From positions 124,001-188,000 of the forward strand of contig JBAMDO010000097.1 of assembly GCA_037074765.1 (NCBI GenBank): 64,000 bases of DNA. The letters are read 5' to 3'. A program made the translations under genes and the position numbers. The stretch is from Mansonella perstans (lineage: Eukaryota; Nematoda; Chromadorea; Rhabditida; Onchocercidae). The notes under the pieces were generated by a model. That model saw only the letters and a program-made list of their open reading frames with translations, was not told the DNA's origin and made no database searches. Below, one piece after another: positions 1 through 13,506 of the stretch. Every line of letters starts with the position of its first letter. Position 1 is the first letter of the stretch.

Positions 1-126
1 ATCCTAGCTCATTCCGTTCATATTCTCCTCATTCCAAAATGCATAATGCATAAATGTATTTTCCATTTCGTCTCAAATAATCCATCTGTGTTTTCAATTG
101 ATATAACTGCTTGCATAAATTTCCAG

Positions 127-2046
127 ATACATTCAAAACAGTCATGGTTTGAGAAAGCAGCTGCAAGTGCAGATTTAGATTTGGATGGGAGGTTGGTGTT
201 GTACTTTTCCTCTTCTAAATATTGCTTGTAATTCAGCTTTTTGTTTATTTTAAATGAAGAAAATTTTTTTTTTGTGATTGTATTGATGAATCTTGCAATA
301 ATACTTGCTGACTTAACTTTTTTTCGTCAGAAGGGAGATGTTTTAAAGACAGAAACTTTGATTGTTATAGAAAAAAAGACTTAAATGAGATGCATTTTGA
401 AGTTAATTAGTTAATTTCTAGTTTTTTACTAACTGTTGTCGAGTTATTATTGTTAACTGCTCACGTTGCGAAAGGTTTACTTGCAAATCACAACCAGAAA
501 TTCAGCGAGGTCACAGTATCTTAAGTAAGCATCATAGTATCAGAATCATATGCTTTGAAATATATGATAACAATAATCAAAGCTAATTTACTCTTATGAA
601 TTCTTATCGAATCACTTAAGATTACAGTATCGCAACCAGAAATTTCAAAAGTGTCAACAATAAGCAATGTTTTTTGTTTTGATTGTAAAAAAAAGCATGT
701 GTCTTGAAATGGAGATTTTTATTTTAGTGAATATAAAAAAAGCGCTACAATGAAAATGATGGAAGATTTGCGAAAAGAGAAGAAAGCATTACTGATTCAA
801 TTAAATCGTTTATTGTCACAATCATTGCCAGCAAGTTATGTTAATGTTAAGGTAAAATTTTTATTTTTTGTCAACAAATAACTCCTTATTATTGGCTGAT
901 ATCAATCTATTTTTATCATTTCAACATCATTCTGTGGACTCATTGACGAACTTTCATTTTGCTTTTTGATTTTACCATAAATTAAAGATTGTGTTTTTGA
1001 CGAATGTTCACTCCAAGAGAATAATTCAAAATTTTTTTTCATTTCTTTTTCTTTCATTATTAGTTCTTAATATGTTTTTGATTCATTATGAAGTTTTTTC
1101 TAATTTTAAGAAGTTAATTTAGAGATGCTTACACTCTTTTTTATATTTATACAGCACTATCCACATGCGTTCATAATTTTCTTAACAGCTAGTAATTTGG
1201 CTAGCAATTCGAACAGATCCTGGCAAAATGAATTATAACTGTTTAATTTTTGGTTATTTATAATTTTTTTCTTTCAGAAAACTCGTTATGTGACTGCAGA
1301 AATAGTATCAAATTACGGTAAATCATCAACACAAAATGCCATTGCATCTTTGACTGAAAATATGCCACATGAAGAAGTGTTGAAAAAGAAATGTAGGAGT
1401 GTTTTTGTGCGACATTTCAATACCTCAAAAAGGAAGAAAAAGAAACAGATGAAAAGGTGACGTTCTGTTAAATGATATATTTTCCGAGTTCTGGTCTATT
1501 TACGGTATTTACTATAATTCTTATTGGTGAAAAATTGGAAATGGATATTATACTTCATATCATTTCTTTTTTTCTCTTCTTTTAATTTTTTGTCATTTTA
1601 TGTTATATTTTCTAGAAGGTATTACCATTTCAGTGTCTTTACCAAAGATCTTATATTGTTTACTAATTTGCATGCAATAATTAGTAGCAGGATAATTTGC
1701 ATTATCACAACAATAGTAATTATAAATAGAAGTCTCTTATTCTTGATGAGATTTTATCAATGCTAAATGTCTAACGAACAGATCGATGATACATTTAAAT
1801 TTTGAATAAGAGTTAGGCATAAATATTTGATAGGATTTTATATTTCGATTAAAAGGGACCAAGAAGTATACATATCACGGAAAGGAGGTTAGAGTTCAAG
1901 TATCGAGAGCTCGTTGTTGTCATCCCATAATTAATCCCTACTCGGATAGAAATGGTTCAGATAAGATGAACTACGATAAAATGAAGAAGTGTACGATCAA
2001 CATTCTTCATAATAAATTACCTGTTAATTTTATTCATAACCTTTAA
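127..2046 (+). CDS. Unrecognised basic coiled-coil-type protein, 3' part
   Basis: Exons supported by phase: 127-191, 728-851, 1278-1392 and 1856-2046 (stop TAA). Each of the first two junctions follows a clear acceptor (TTCCAG, ATTTTAG, CTTTCAG) and keeps frame. The second exon encodes a charged helix (MKMMEDLRKEKKALLIQLNR) of coiled-coil type. The third reads KKTRYVTAEIVSNYGKSS. The last exon, about 63 codons, begins TKKYTYHGKEVRVQVSRARC and looks coding. How exon 3 joins exon 4 is unsure: the donor after 1392 is weak, and exon 3 can instead read on to a TGA at 1458-1460, giving a tail of Lys/Arg (SKRKKKKQMKR). The 5' end lies outside the window or was not found. I recognise no family; the basic tail would suit a nucleic-acid-binding protein, but that is a guess. 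Confidence 0.5.
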
Positions 2047-4225
2047 GTGAATGTTAATGCTGTTTTTTGACATTGTTGTTTTTATTGTATTTCAAATTTA
2101 AAATATTAAATTAATATGAAAAAAAGAGCTTAATTCAACCTATCACTCGTTATGTTAATTATTGTTGATTAATCACATAAACATATTTTATTTATTTGCT
2201 TTTTTTTGCGAAAATTTTTGAGTGAAAAAAAATTGTTTTTTAATTTTAAATAATTTGGTTTTTTCTCCTGAGAATTTTTTTAATTTTGTAGATGAGAAGA
2301 TAGGAAGAGAAGTTTAATTGTACCGATGAATGAATATATGTGAAATGATTCAAATGGAGGGAATATTATAAATGAGGTTAATGAAATGAGGGAATGAATT
2401 GAAGAAATCGTGTAACAGGTGTGTGTGTGTGTGTGTGTGTATGTGTTAAAAAAGTTAATAGATCAATTGGAACAGAAAAGAAGGTGATAGTAATATAATA
2501 GCACTCGCGTATTAGGTGAAATAATAAACAGATAAATGAACATAATTCTGACTTATAAATGGTTCATTCAAAGTTTAAAAGTTTACTTAAAGGAAAATAA
2601 AAAGTGTAAGATTTGCATCAGTAGTTAAGGTTTATCTGTTGAAGATTGACTTATACAAATAAAAACAAATAATAGAAAGTGATAAAAAGTGACAAAAAAT
2701 GATAAAAAAGACAAAAGTAACAATGACATAAATATACAGTAAAATTTATGCAAATATTGAGTATGATCGATAATCTGGAATAAAATTCCTCTAAATGGGT
2801 TTTATCCCGGATAGCCGGAATAAAATTATCCTGAAATGATGAATAGCCGAGATGAAATCCAACGTATAAAATAATCAATAACTGCAAATAAAATTTCTAT
2901 ATTAAAATCACGAGTATGCAAGGTAAAATTTTTTCTGGAATGATTAATAAGTGGGAAAAATTCTAAAATGATTAATAACCGAAATGAAATAAAATTGATT
3001 TCTACTTCATATTTCCTACAGTACGTTACATATTTCATTTTTATACACCTATAGTTCTTTGAATTATTAGCTTATTTTTTAGGTCATTTTTTTGTCTATT
3101 TTTTCTTTCAAAAAAACAAAATTTAAGGAAATGATTTATCCGAAAATTTTCATTTCATTTTTTTTTCCGTAACGGATGAAATATATTACAAGTACTACAC
3201 ATTCCAGTACAATTATGCAATAGGAGTGCCATGCAATTGAGCAAGCAATTACAAATCATATAAGTGTAATAATAGTATCATGCAGTTATGCATGCATATA
3301 GTAGAATCATGCAATTAATTACATCGTATGCCATGCATAAATGCATGTGATGTAATTTAGATGAATTCCTCAAACAACCGAAATATTACAATCTTCTTCT
3401 GCTTAAATAATATTTATTATAGCATAAAATTACTTTTCTCCTAACTTATCAATAATAGATTAAGTGATAAAGTACACATCAAATATGTAATCCATGTTAA
3501 CATCAAAACTTTAATTTATTTTCTTTTTTTTTTGGAAAGTAAATAATTTTAAATAAAAATGAAAATTCATGATTAGAGCGCGGAAAGAGTGAGCACCATG
3601 AAATACTGTGAATAATGCATAAATCCGTGACATCAAATGGAACATGGACTACGAATTCATTTTAGACACAAAATGATAACGTGAATCGTAGTTTCATTTG
3701 AGACATGAAATGAGAATATATGGATCGTTGTTTCATTTCAGGCTTAAAATGTTTCCGCAGATCATATTTTCATTTGTTCTGTGATAAAGTGATAACGTAA
3801 ATGATATGTTTGTTTCAAGGATAATTGATAAAAACGACAAAATTTGTTCCAAATTCCAGTAAATACTCGACATTTTGCCAGAAAAGAAAGTGAATTTAGT
3901 TTTTGAATAACTATCGCTTATCAACAAAACAATTTATAATAATATTTTAATTTAATTTATTGTTGCTTTGAAATTAATGCCTCCAAAATTTTAATTGGAA
4001 TTTTAATTTAAATTCAATTTATAAATTTTTTTTAGAGATTTTTCCCTCTTGTTTTCCAATTTTTTCTTCGTTTTTTTTTTCGTTTTAAATGTTTTTATGA
4101 AATAAGCATAAAGCATTTTGCAATGACAATTTTTTCCTTGCATTTAATTGTATTTTGTATGCGTACGATGCATGATCCTTGCATGATACTTGCATGAAAA
4201 AGAAAAGAAAAGAAAAATAACCAAT

Positions 4226-4525
4226 GAAATCCTACAAATTATTATTAGATCCTGAAAATTGTTGTCTGCAAGTTGTTATTAATCCTGGAAATTGTTGTTA
4301 AATCATACAAATTGCATTGCAAAACCCTGAAAATTGTTGTTAAATCTTGAAAATGATGTTAAATCCTACAAAATTTTATTATATCTAAAAAGTTGTCGTT
4401 AGATCCTACAAATTGTTATCAATCCTGAAAATTGTTGTTTAATCCTGAAAATTGTTGTTTAATCCTGAAAATTGCCATCAAATCTAAAAATTGTAGTTAA
4501 ATCCTACAAATTGTCTGTTAAATTC
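4226..4525. repeat. Degenerate ~20-bp tandem repeat
   Basis: About 14 diverged copies of a unit close to AAATCCTGAAAATTGTTGTT, alternating with a CCTACAAATTG variant. Three neighbouring copies around 4430-4475 are almost identical. No open frame is maintained. Confidence 0.75.
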
Positions 4526-7284
4526 TTATAAAAATTAAGAAAAAAGAAAAATAAAATTCATTTAAATGATAATTTGACACTTTTTCATCCATTAAAATTT
4601 CTTTGAAAAAAGTAAATTATTCACTTTTATCAAATTTTGTTGTTTGTACAATCATTTCACTGTTGTTTCATTTTACAATTGCATTTCATTTTTAATCATT
4701 GCTATTTATAAGAAATCATAATTACTATAATGTTAACCTTGAAAATATATCCAATCAATAACTATTCAATAAAAACAATACCAAATCTTGGATGCTTTCA
4801 GAAACATTCATGTTTTTCAAGAAGGACTTTTTTTATCACAAATAATTGTTGCATCAAATGAATGACAGATGATGATTGAAGAAAGCATTGGATATAATTT
4901 ATATGTGTTTGTTGAGAGTTTTTGAATTTTTTGATGAAATTAAATTTAATTAAATAAAATTTTCCATTAAATCAAATTATCAAATTTCTGCTCTGCAAAA
5001 TTCAAAATTTTTTAATTAAAGTAAAAGAGAAATGAAATTTGAAAATTGCAGAACAAAACGAAATCAATACAATTTTTGATGAATGAATGCTGCTGTAGTA
5101 AATCTGGCTAGGATATTATTATTGGTTGTGAAAAAAAAAAAGTGAAAAGAGAATTTAAAATGACATCTGATGAGATCTTGCTATGTTAGCAGGGTAAAAA
5201 AAAGCTTATTTAAACTGATTGCTCTTTGAAATTTGAATGGAAGCAGAAAAAAAATTTTTAATTTTAAATTAATTTTCTTTTACTATTTACTACAATGAAA
5301 TATATTAGCATAATGCAGAAGCAACAAGAATAACAAATAAACTAATACTACTATAACTAATTACTACACTTGTAATTGCCAGTGTTACAATAATTAATTA
5401 GGATCAGATAATTTTAGTAAAGAAGTAAAGTAATACATGTGTTTTAGAATTTTGAAATTTGTAAAATTTTGAATTTTTAGCTAAATAGAAAAAATTAATT
5501 GAAAATTTTCAAAGCAAAAAAAATTGAGTTTTAAAGAGAATGCGAATTTTTTTTTAAAGTTTTACCAAACTATAATTAATTAAATAATCACTAATTAAAA
5601 CAACAGCAATAGTGACAACAACGGCAACAATAACAACAACATCTATTACTGCTATTACAAATTTTACAGCAACTACTATTACTACTATTGCTACTATCAC
5701 TAATACTACAAATATTATAGCATCTATTGTTACTACTATCACTACAACTTTAATTGTTAATATTATAGCAATTAATTAGGAATGAGCAATTAACAAAGAA
5801 GTAAGGTGATGTACCTGATATATGACATGTTTGATGAATGAGTTAGCACTGCATGTAAATTTTTCGTTTCAGTTTTATGTGTTATTAGTTTTCTCCATTC
5901 ACTTATAATTTTTCTGAAATCAATCGTCCTTTTTTTTACCACTATTTTTGAATTAATTTAAATATTTCATAACAAATTTACACAATATGATTAACAATGA
6001 TGTTATTTTACACATTACCATTATTATTTAGATTAATTTACATCATCATTTAAGTTCAATTAACCAGAATCATTAAATTAACCGGAAATTAGCTGGGCGA
6101 ATAACCGGCTAATAATCTCATATAAATTCAATAATATTTTAGCAATGCAGCTCTTATTATTATAAAAATGTATTTCATTAATTAATCTTCTTATTAATAA
6201 TTATAATCGTTAATTTCAGGCAATATTCCATATGATGAATATAGGATAATAGTTGTTTTTTTCCGAAATTTTCGAAAAATTCTGAATTTCGCGGGAATTT
6301 CAAAAAGCAATTTACTCATGAAATCAATGTCAGAAATGTTTAAAATGAAAGCATTCGTTTTTTTTTTCTCCTCTCTTCCTATTCCTTTTTCTCTCTCTCT
6401 CTCTCTCTTTATTTCTCATCATAGGTAATTTTGAAATTCCCGGGAATAATCGAATTTGAATTATAATCATCATTTTTTTCCCTATCTCATTGACCTGACA
6501 GGCATATTTATAACCAAAATATCGTTACGATTTATGGTCGGCGCCTTTCAAATGATTTTTTTTTTTGAAAACGAATAGTTTTTTCCCTTTACTCTTTCTC
6601 TTTTCAACTTCCTCTCCTACTCTTCATGAATCGGAAAATGAGCATTATTATTAATGCGTTCGGCATTTATTCAAAAAAAAAAAAAAAAAAAAAAAGGCAA
6701 AAAGTTGATTAAACGATAGAATCACCTCAATGAACTAAAATTCGTCCATATATATTTATATACACATGCATATATAGTTATCTCATATCATTATCTTGAA
6801 TTTCCGTTTCTAAATAACAATTTATCTTATTGTGTTCATTTCATATCAAATTTACTCATTCAGTGTTTTTTTTTTTAAATTTGAATTATTATAGTCATTT
6901 AAGGCTAAAGAACATTTGAGTATTTATCTGTTTAGCTGTCATACTTCCTTTCTCTCTTTCTTTCTCATTGTCTATTCATTCATTTCTTTCTTTTTTACAT
7001 ATGCAATCATAACTTTGTTCATTTGGTCACTAATGTCAAAAACTTTTTTTTGATAATGTCCATTAGATCATCCCAAATAGCCACTTTCCCCCTCTTTTTT
7101 TTTTTTTTCTACTTCCATCTAACTACTTTTACAATGACGATAATATCCATCAAAAATCGTCTATTAAAGTAGAAATATCGCTATTTTTACTGCTATTGCT
7201 CTTACTACTAATAATAATCATGATAATGGCAATAATAATAATAATTGATATCTATAAAGAATTGTCTATCAAATTAGAACTAGT

Positions 7285-7676
7285 ACTATTACTATTAATA
7301 ATAATGATGATAATAATAAGGACAATAATAATGATGATAACAATGATGATAACAATAATGATGACGATAATGATGGTGATAATAATAATGATGATAATAA
7401 TAATGATGATGATAATAATGACGACAATAATAATGATGATAATGATGATGATAATAATAATGATAATAATAATGATAATGATGGTGATAATAATGATGAT
7501 AATAATAATGATGATAATGATGGTGATAATAATAATGATGAATAATAATAATGATGATAATGATGATAATAATGATGATGATAATGATGATAATAATAAT
7601 GATGATAATGATGGTGATAATAATGATGATAATAATGATGATAACAATAATGATGATGATAATGACGATAATATGA
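7285..7676. repeat. Long (AAT/GAT)n trinucleotide microsatellite
   Basis: Nearly 400 bp of interrupted AAT, GAT, GATGAT and GACAAT triplets. Open frames on both strands (poly-Ile/Met, poly-Asn/Asp, poly-Ser/Leu) follow from the repeat and are not genes. Confidence 0.95.
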
Positions 7677-7852
7677 AATGAGATGAAAGAATTGCCTCTA
7701 TTTTACCTCCATTTTGTTCCATTTTTCCATTCTTTCTTATTTGCATCCATCAATTTTCATTCTTACAAACAATCAAACAATAAATGAATGTCCCATCCAA
7801 TATATTAATACGAAACCTCTCTTTGTCACCCTTTCAAACTAACTGTCCTCTT

Positions 7853-8034
7853 CTCTCTCTCTCTCTCTCTCTCTTTCTCTGCTTCTCCTTTATTTCCCTT
7901 TCTTTCTTTCATTCATTCTTCTCATTTATCCTCATTCCTCTATGTAAAATAACTCCTTTTATTTCATTCATTATTCAAGCAAATTATAAATGAGTGGGAG
8001 GGAAAGAGGGCGAGAGAAAGAGACAAAGAAGCAA

Positions 8035-8065
<31 letters not shown>

Positions 8066-8067
8066 GT
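7853..8067. repeat. CT tract facing GA tract (inverted low-complexity arms)
   Basis: A (CT)n run at about 7853-7880, ending in TTTCTCTGCTTCTCC, lies about 150 bp before a (GA)n run at about 8028-8067 that starts AAGAAGCAAAGAGAG. The arms are roughly complementary, including the non-repeat flank GCTTCTC/AAGAAGC, so this could be an inverted duplication rather than two chance tracts. Confidence 0.5.
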
Positions 8068-10501
8068 ATATCCATCGGCTATCTTTTCCATTCCATTCTT
8101 CAACATAATGATGACATTCTTCGCGGTAATTCTTTCCTTCATTCATTTCAAGCAAATTTTTAAATTATCATTAGCTTTCTGCTTTTTTTTTTTCATCCCA
8201 ATATCGATAAATTTCTTCTATCACAACTATTTTTCATTTCTAATATTTCATTTCCAATATTTTCATTCATATGAGACTATTATTTCTGTACATATATGTA
8301 TGTATGTAAACATTTATCCATATTGAAATTTGAAATAGTTATTAGAAATTAAATTTGTTTAAATTGATTGCTATCAATTCAGTTTGTTTTGATTTAGGAA
8401 AAAAAATTCCACCTTTTACAACATTGTATTTTGTACGACAAAAATTTTATCTGAATCGATAATGAATGAAAATAACGGAAATCAAAAATGAAAATACATA
8501 TAAAATATTATTTCAAATTTTAAAATAAGAAATTTTCTTAATTTTTTTACATTTATATTTTGTTGTTAATTTTTTTTCACTCCCATTCATCAATTAACTT
8601 ACCATTCTGATTTTTTAACATTCAGATTTATTTCATTCTATTTTAATATTTGAAATTGAAAAAAAAGACTGAAAGATTTTTTTTATTTTTTTAAATTAAT
8701 TCTCATACTACTGTGATTTTGTTTAAATTAACATATTAATTGTGATCGTTAAATCAATATATCAGTTTTAATCACTAAATCATTTATACAATATAGTTAT
8801 TTATTACTATTTTTACAATACTACGAGAGTCAATAATTAATAACTTGAAAAAAAAAATCTTTTTCATTTTATCTTGCTAAATCATTAATATGATTATTAA
8901 TTATTATTGCAGTATTTTAATGTGATTGTTGTCATCAATTATTATTATTAATTAATTGTTACTTATTGTTATTGTTATTTCTATATTACTGTTATTCTTA
9001 TATTACTATTATTATTATTGTTATTATTGTTGCTATTATTATTAATTATTATTATTATTTTTATAATACAGCATCATGACGGTTGTCTTTCTTATTGGGG
9101 AATTCGAAAATTTAGTTTTGTTTGAAATAAATTTGTTTAAAAAGCAGGAAATAATAATTGAGAATTGGAATTGAATATATATATATATATATGCATTTCT
9201 ATTCATATTTTCCGGTTCATTGCTCTAACTAATCCGATTATCATTTCTAGCTGATCATTTCGAATCAATTTAAATCCATTGCCATCTGTTTTACAATCAT
9301 CGTTTCTTGAAATTTCTCTCAAATTAACTTTATTATCTCATTATGATAAATTTTCATTGAACAGATGAAATTAATTATATTTTGTCGTATTAAAAAAGAG
9401 GATGTAGATTAAAAAATTTAACTCATTTTTAATATTTTCGGATTAATTTTCCGTTTACAAATTATTTCTTTTCCATTAATTACTTTAGGAATTAATTCTG
9501 GCTTATTATTAATTAACTTATCATTAACTAATTAATTCTTTATTGGAGTATTAAAATAATGACATCAGCTTATTGAAATTAACTAATTAAGCTTTCGTAT
9601 TAATAAAACTTATTAAAATTAAATTTTTCGAATTAATAGCAAAATTATCAAATGAAATATGAAGAAAGAACAAATGAATGAGTCATGAAATGGGAAATTC
9701 AAATTTATTCAATTTTTAAGCTTACATTCAATTTCAATTTCTTCTTTTACCTTCTTGGCTTTTTTCCTTTTTCTTTTCTTTCTTTCTTTCGTTTTCTTTT
9801 CCCTTGCTTCCTATTCTTTTCATTCTTCCTTTTTCTTCTCCTTCTTTCTTCTCTCCTTTTTTCCAATCCTCTCTCCTTCGTAGCTTTCTTTCCTTCTTTT
9901 ACTTTTTCTCTTTTCCTCTTTCCTTCCTTGCTTTTTTTTCATTTCCAATGTATAATTTAAAAATAGAAGCATTGATTAAACTAATTAATCAATTAAGTAA
10001 TTTGGTAGCAACTTTTCTATAATACGAATGGAAATGTTTTTCGAAATTTGATCAAATGGAAAATTAGAATCAAAAAAAAGACGAAATTTAGAACATTTTC
10101 CCCAACTGTATATTTATTTGCATACATATATATGTATAAATGATATAAAAAAAAATCTAAATGTTTAGATATTTCGCATTTAGGTCCTTTTTTTCCACCT
10201 CTCTCTCTCTCTCCGTCTCTCACTCTTTTTTACTAATTCCATCCCCGCTATCCCGCGTACTCCCCCGTTCTTTTCATTCACACATCTCTCGTAGTTTTTA
10301 CATTTTTTTTAATTTCTTCGCCTCATTGAATTTATTCTATTTATCGGTGGTGCTTATTCTGTGTTTTGTTTTTTGCCGTGAATGAATGAATTGAATTACA
10401 AAAAAGTTTAAATGTTTTAGACGAATTATAAATTTTTTGTTCGATGAATTTCTATGTGATTTGTATACACTACTACGTGATTTGTTGTACATATAACGAA
10501 T

Positions 10502-10669
10502 GAAATCATACGTGATTTTTAGAAAGTTATGAAATCATACGTGATTTTTAGAAAGTTATGAAATCATACGTGATTTTTAGAAAGTTATGAAATCATACGT
10601 GATTTTTAGAAAGTTATGAGTCATACGTGACTTTTAGAAAGTTATGAATCATACGTGATTTTTAGAAAG
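10502..10669. repeat. 29-bp tandem repeat, six copies
   Basis: The unit is close to GAAATCATACGTGATTTTTA followed by GAAAGTTAT. The first four copies are essentially identical; the last two have lost one or two bases or carry a T-to-C change. Diverged half-units (ATGTGATTTG, ACGTGATTTG) precede the array from 10450. Each unit contains AATCA-TACG-TGATT, a 5-bp stem with a 4-base loop. Confidence 0.95.
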
Positions 10670-12807
10670 TTTTTTTTTCGAAATTTCCATTTTTTTTTTA
10701 GCTAAATGTAAAAAATTTTCCATATTAAAATTGTGATGATATTTTTGGTCATATTATACTATATATTTATATAGACTTATACTTTTCTAACTAATCATAT
10801 TATTGGATTATTTATGTATATTGATATTATATTGTCGTTTACTGATTTAATTAATTTTTGAAATGTTTTTATTTTGAAATTTTGAAATGAAATACAACGA
10901 TTTTGTTTCAATATAGGCTAAAAGGACGAGAAAAAAAAGGAAATGAGATTTAATATCATTTTATATTTGACATCTGATATAGTCAGACAATTTTATAATT
11001 CTATTTAAAAAAGTATTATGAATATTATCCTTCTCATCCCTTCTTTCCCTGTCTCCCTCTCTTCCTTTCTCTCTTTCTTTCTTTGTATTTGTTTGATGAT
11101 TTTACTTCGAAAGAAAAGCTCTTTATTTTGCGCTCATATCTGAGAGAATTTTCTCTCCTCTCTCTTTCTCATATTCTTTGTAGCTATTCCTCCCTTTCTC
11201 CGCCTCCCTCTCTCTCTCTCTCTCTTTCTTTGTCCTTCTCTTCGTTTTTTCGTTTTCCTACTGATTTATTTCTTTTGTCTTTTAAATTTTTCGTTGAAAT
11301 TTAATTGTAAATAATATCATATTAACTTGATTTTGATTCTAAATTAAACAAATTAAATCTTCCATTTCCAATTCTTTTTGAAAATAAAAAATGTAAACAA
11401 AAAAAAATTAAAAAGAAATTTTTTAAGCTTTTAACTTTGCAGAATTTTTTTTTTTTTGTAATTCTGTGTTGTTTTATGAAATTTATGAATGAAATTAAAA
11501 TGAGTAGAAAATTTGAACTGGAAAAATAAAGTATTTCTTTTGACGATTCATTATTATATTGCTGTTATTAATCATCATTCATATATACGCGCGATAGTTA
11601 AATCGTAATTGAAATGCACTTTTTTTTTTCTGAAATTTAGTCCATTGTAAGATATTTGGCATCCATATATATATATATATATGTACAATTATTTCATATA
11701 TGTATATAATTATATGCATATATATCATTTCATTTAATTACAGATTTTATTTTAGTATGACATAATATTCCATTTTAGTATTCCATATATATACGCAATT
11801 ATTTCTTTCATTTAAGTACGGGTTTTATTTTATCATATATATGTAATTAGTGGAATGTGAACTGAATATATTTGGAAATAATAAAAAATGAAATTTGATG
11901 GATTAGCAAAAAAGGGAAAAAAGAATGTTTTTATTATGTCTTGAACAAATATCCACGAAGTAAACGTGAAATGACTGAGTTAATTAAACAAGATTAATCA
12001 AATAGGATTTTAATTAAATTAAAACGACAAACTTTGTGTTCTTTGTTTCTATTTATTATTTGTTTTTACTAAATAAAATTGTTTTATTTATCTCTGCATA
12101 TATATAGTTTGTGTGAAATTTATTCCTAGAGAAATTTTATTGTTAATTAATTATATATTAGCTAATCATTTGTTGCAATAAATTTACCATAAAAATGATT
12201 GATTGTTTACATTGTGATAAAAATTTTTTGGTGCTGAATTTTCACTTTTTACTTCAAAATTAATTAATTATTTTCTTGGATTTAAATTGTTGATAGATAT
12301 ATATAAAGAGAGAGAGAGAAAGAGAGAGAGCGAATTACACTCAAATGTACAAACAACAACAAACGAAATTTTCAAGGATCATTATTCTTGTTAAATTACT
12401 AAAAAGCTGACAGATTTCAACGGCTAATTTCATTTCATCTTATTTTAGTGTATTTACTAAAATTCTTCGTTATTCATGTCATTCGAAGATCTTTACGATT
12501 ATTGCTTTCGAAATATTGGTGTTATACATTTAATTCAATCCTCATCTACTAAAGGTTTTTTTTTTTTTTTTTTGCCTATTTAATAAAAATTTTATCACAA
12601 AAAAAAAAAAAAAAAAACAGTTAAGACTACTAGAAATGAAATAAGTGAAAAAAATTGATTAAATTTTTTTAAAACTTATCAAAAATCACAAGTAAAATGT
12701 TTTCTTCCTTTAAGGGAATTAGTAATTGATTAAAAATTTTCACTGATGAAATTATTCATTCCACCTTTAACCTTTTCTTTCCATTCATGCTTTTCATTCA
12801 CATCCAG

Positions 12808-12925
12808 AAACTAACACTGCATCTAGGCTCAAAATACCAAGGCAAAAATAACATCAGTACTGCCCTGTTCTTTTAACAAATGCAACATGCCTGGAATGTC
12901 CAGCTGCGCTGTCTCATTATTTTAG
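12808..12925. other. Higher-complexity island, function unknown
   Basis: About 120 bp of balanced composition inside AT-rich sequence. On the plus strand a good acceptor (TCACATCCAG) opens 22 codons (KLTLHLGSKYQGKNNISTAL and two Phe) before a stop. On the minus strand a frame of similar length reads QLDIPGMLHLLKEQGSTDVI. Neither has a usable donor in phase with the nucleoredoxin exon at 13507. It could be a lost exon, a transposon or pseudogene relic, or an RNA gene. Confidence 0.3.
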
Positions 12926-13175
12926 TAAATGAATTTAGTGGGAAGTGATCAAATTTAATTTCCATTACTGATTAAAATTATGTACTAAATTTAGTAGAGA
13001 TAATTTGAATTTACAGAATTAATTTACTGTAGCAATGATTGAAAAAATGTCAAAATAGTAGAAAGAATGATTAGAGAAAAAAATTAATATAAATAAACAA
13101 ATGAGAGAAAATGAGTTGAAGAGGAATAAATTAAAATGAATTCAAAAAGTGATTAATTTTTAGGAATGGATTAAT

Positions 13176-13330
13176 CAGTGCAGCTCATTTGACTGGAAAA
13201 TTAATTATTACAGCTTACTTGACTAGAAATTAATTATTACAGCTTTTTAACTTAAAAATTGATTATTGTAGCTTACTTGACTGCAGAATTAATTAGTACA
13301 ACTTGTTTGACTGGAAAATTAATTCTGTCA
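13176..13330. repeat. ~32-bp tandem repeat upstream of nucleoredoxin exon
   Basis: Five diverged copies of a unit close to TTAATTATTACAGCTTACTT followed by GACTGGAAAA. Every copy contains a CAGCTTACTTGACT-like core. It ends about 180 bp before the first identified nucleoredoxin exon. Confidence 0.7.
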
Positions 13331-13506
13331 TTTAAAATACTTATGACAAAAAAAAAATCATTTTAAAATAAATTTCATGCAATTTGTTTTTTTCCATAAA
13401 TTATTTTTATTTCGATTTTATTTCATTAACAATTTTTTTATTTATTTAAAAATTTTCTAAACGTTTGTTAAAAGTTTTTCAATTTTTTTTTCTTATATTT
13501 TCTCAG

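Larger units (their letters stand above)
2047..13506. other. Gene-poor, repeat-rich interval
   Basis: No convincing coding exon was found over about 11.5 kb. It holds long T/A runs (for example 23 A at 6673-6695), a (GT)n tract at 2419-2440, an (AT)n tract near 9175-9192, CT tracts near 6391-6409 and 11206-11225, a GA tract near 12305-12330, and a stretch of ACA/ACT-type triplets at 5600-5760. Several tandem arrays are listed separately. The missing first exon of the nucleoredoxin gene should lie here, but no exon ending with one spare base before a good donor could be singled out. Open frames here are low-complexity products of T-rich or trinucleotide sequence. Confidence 0.6.

Noticed and set aside
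7196..7746. Open frames of over 160 codons on both strands
   Set aside because: They are produced entirely by the AAT/GAT microsatellite, which lacks stops in some frames; the products are poly-Ile/Met, Asn/Asp and Ser/Leu.
10502..10669. CRISPR-like direct repeats
   Set aside because: The 29-bp units are directly adjacent with no unique spacers, there are no cas genes, and the genome is eukaryotic.
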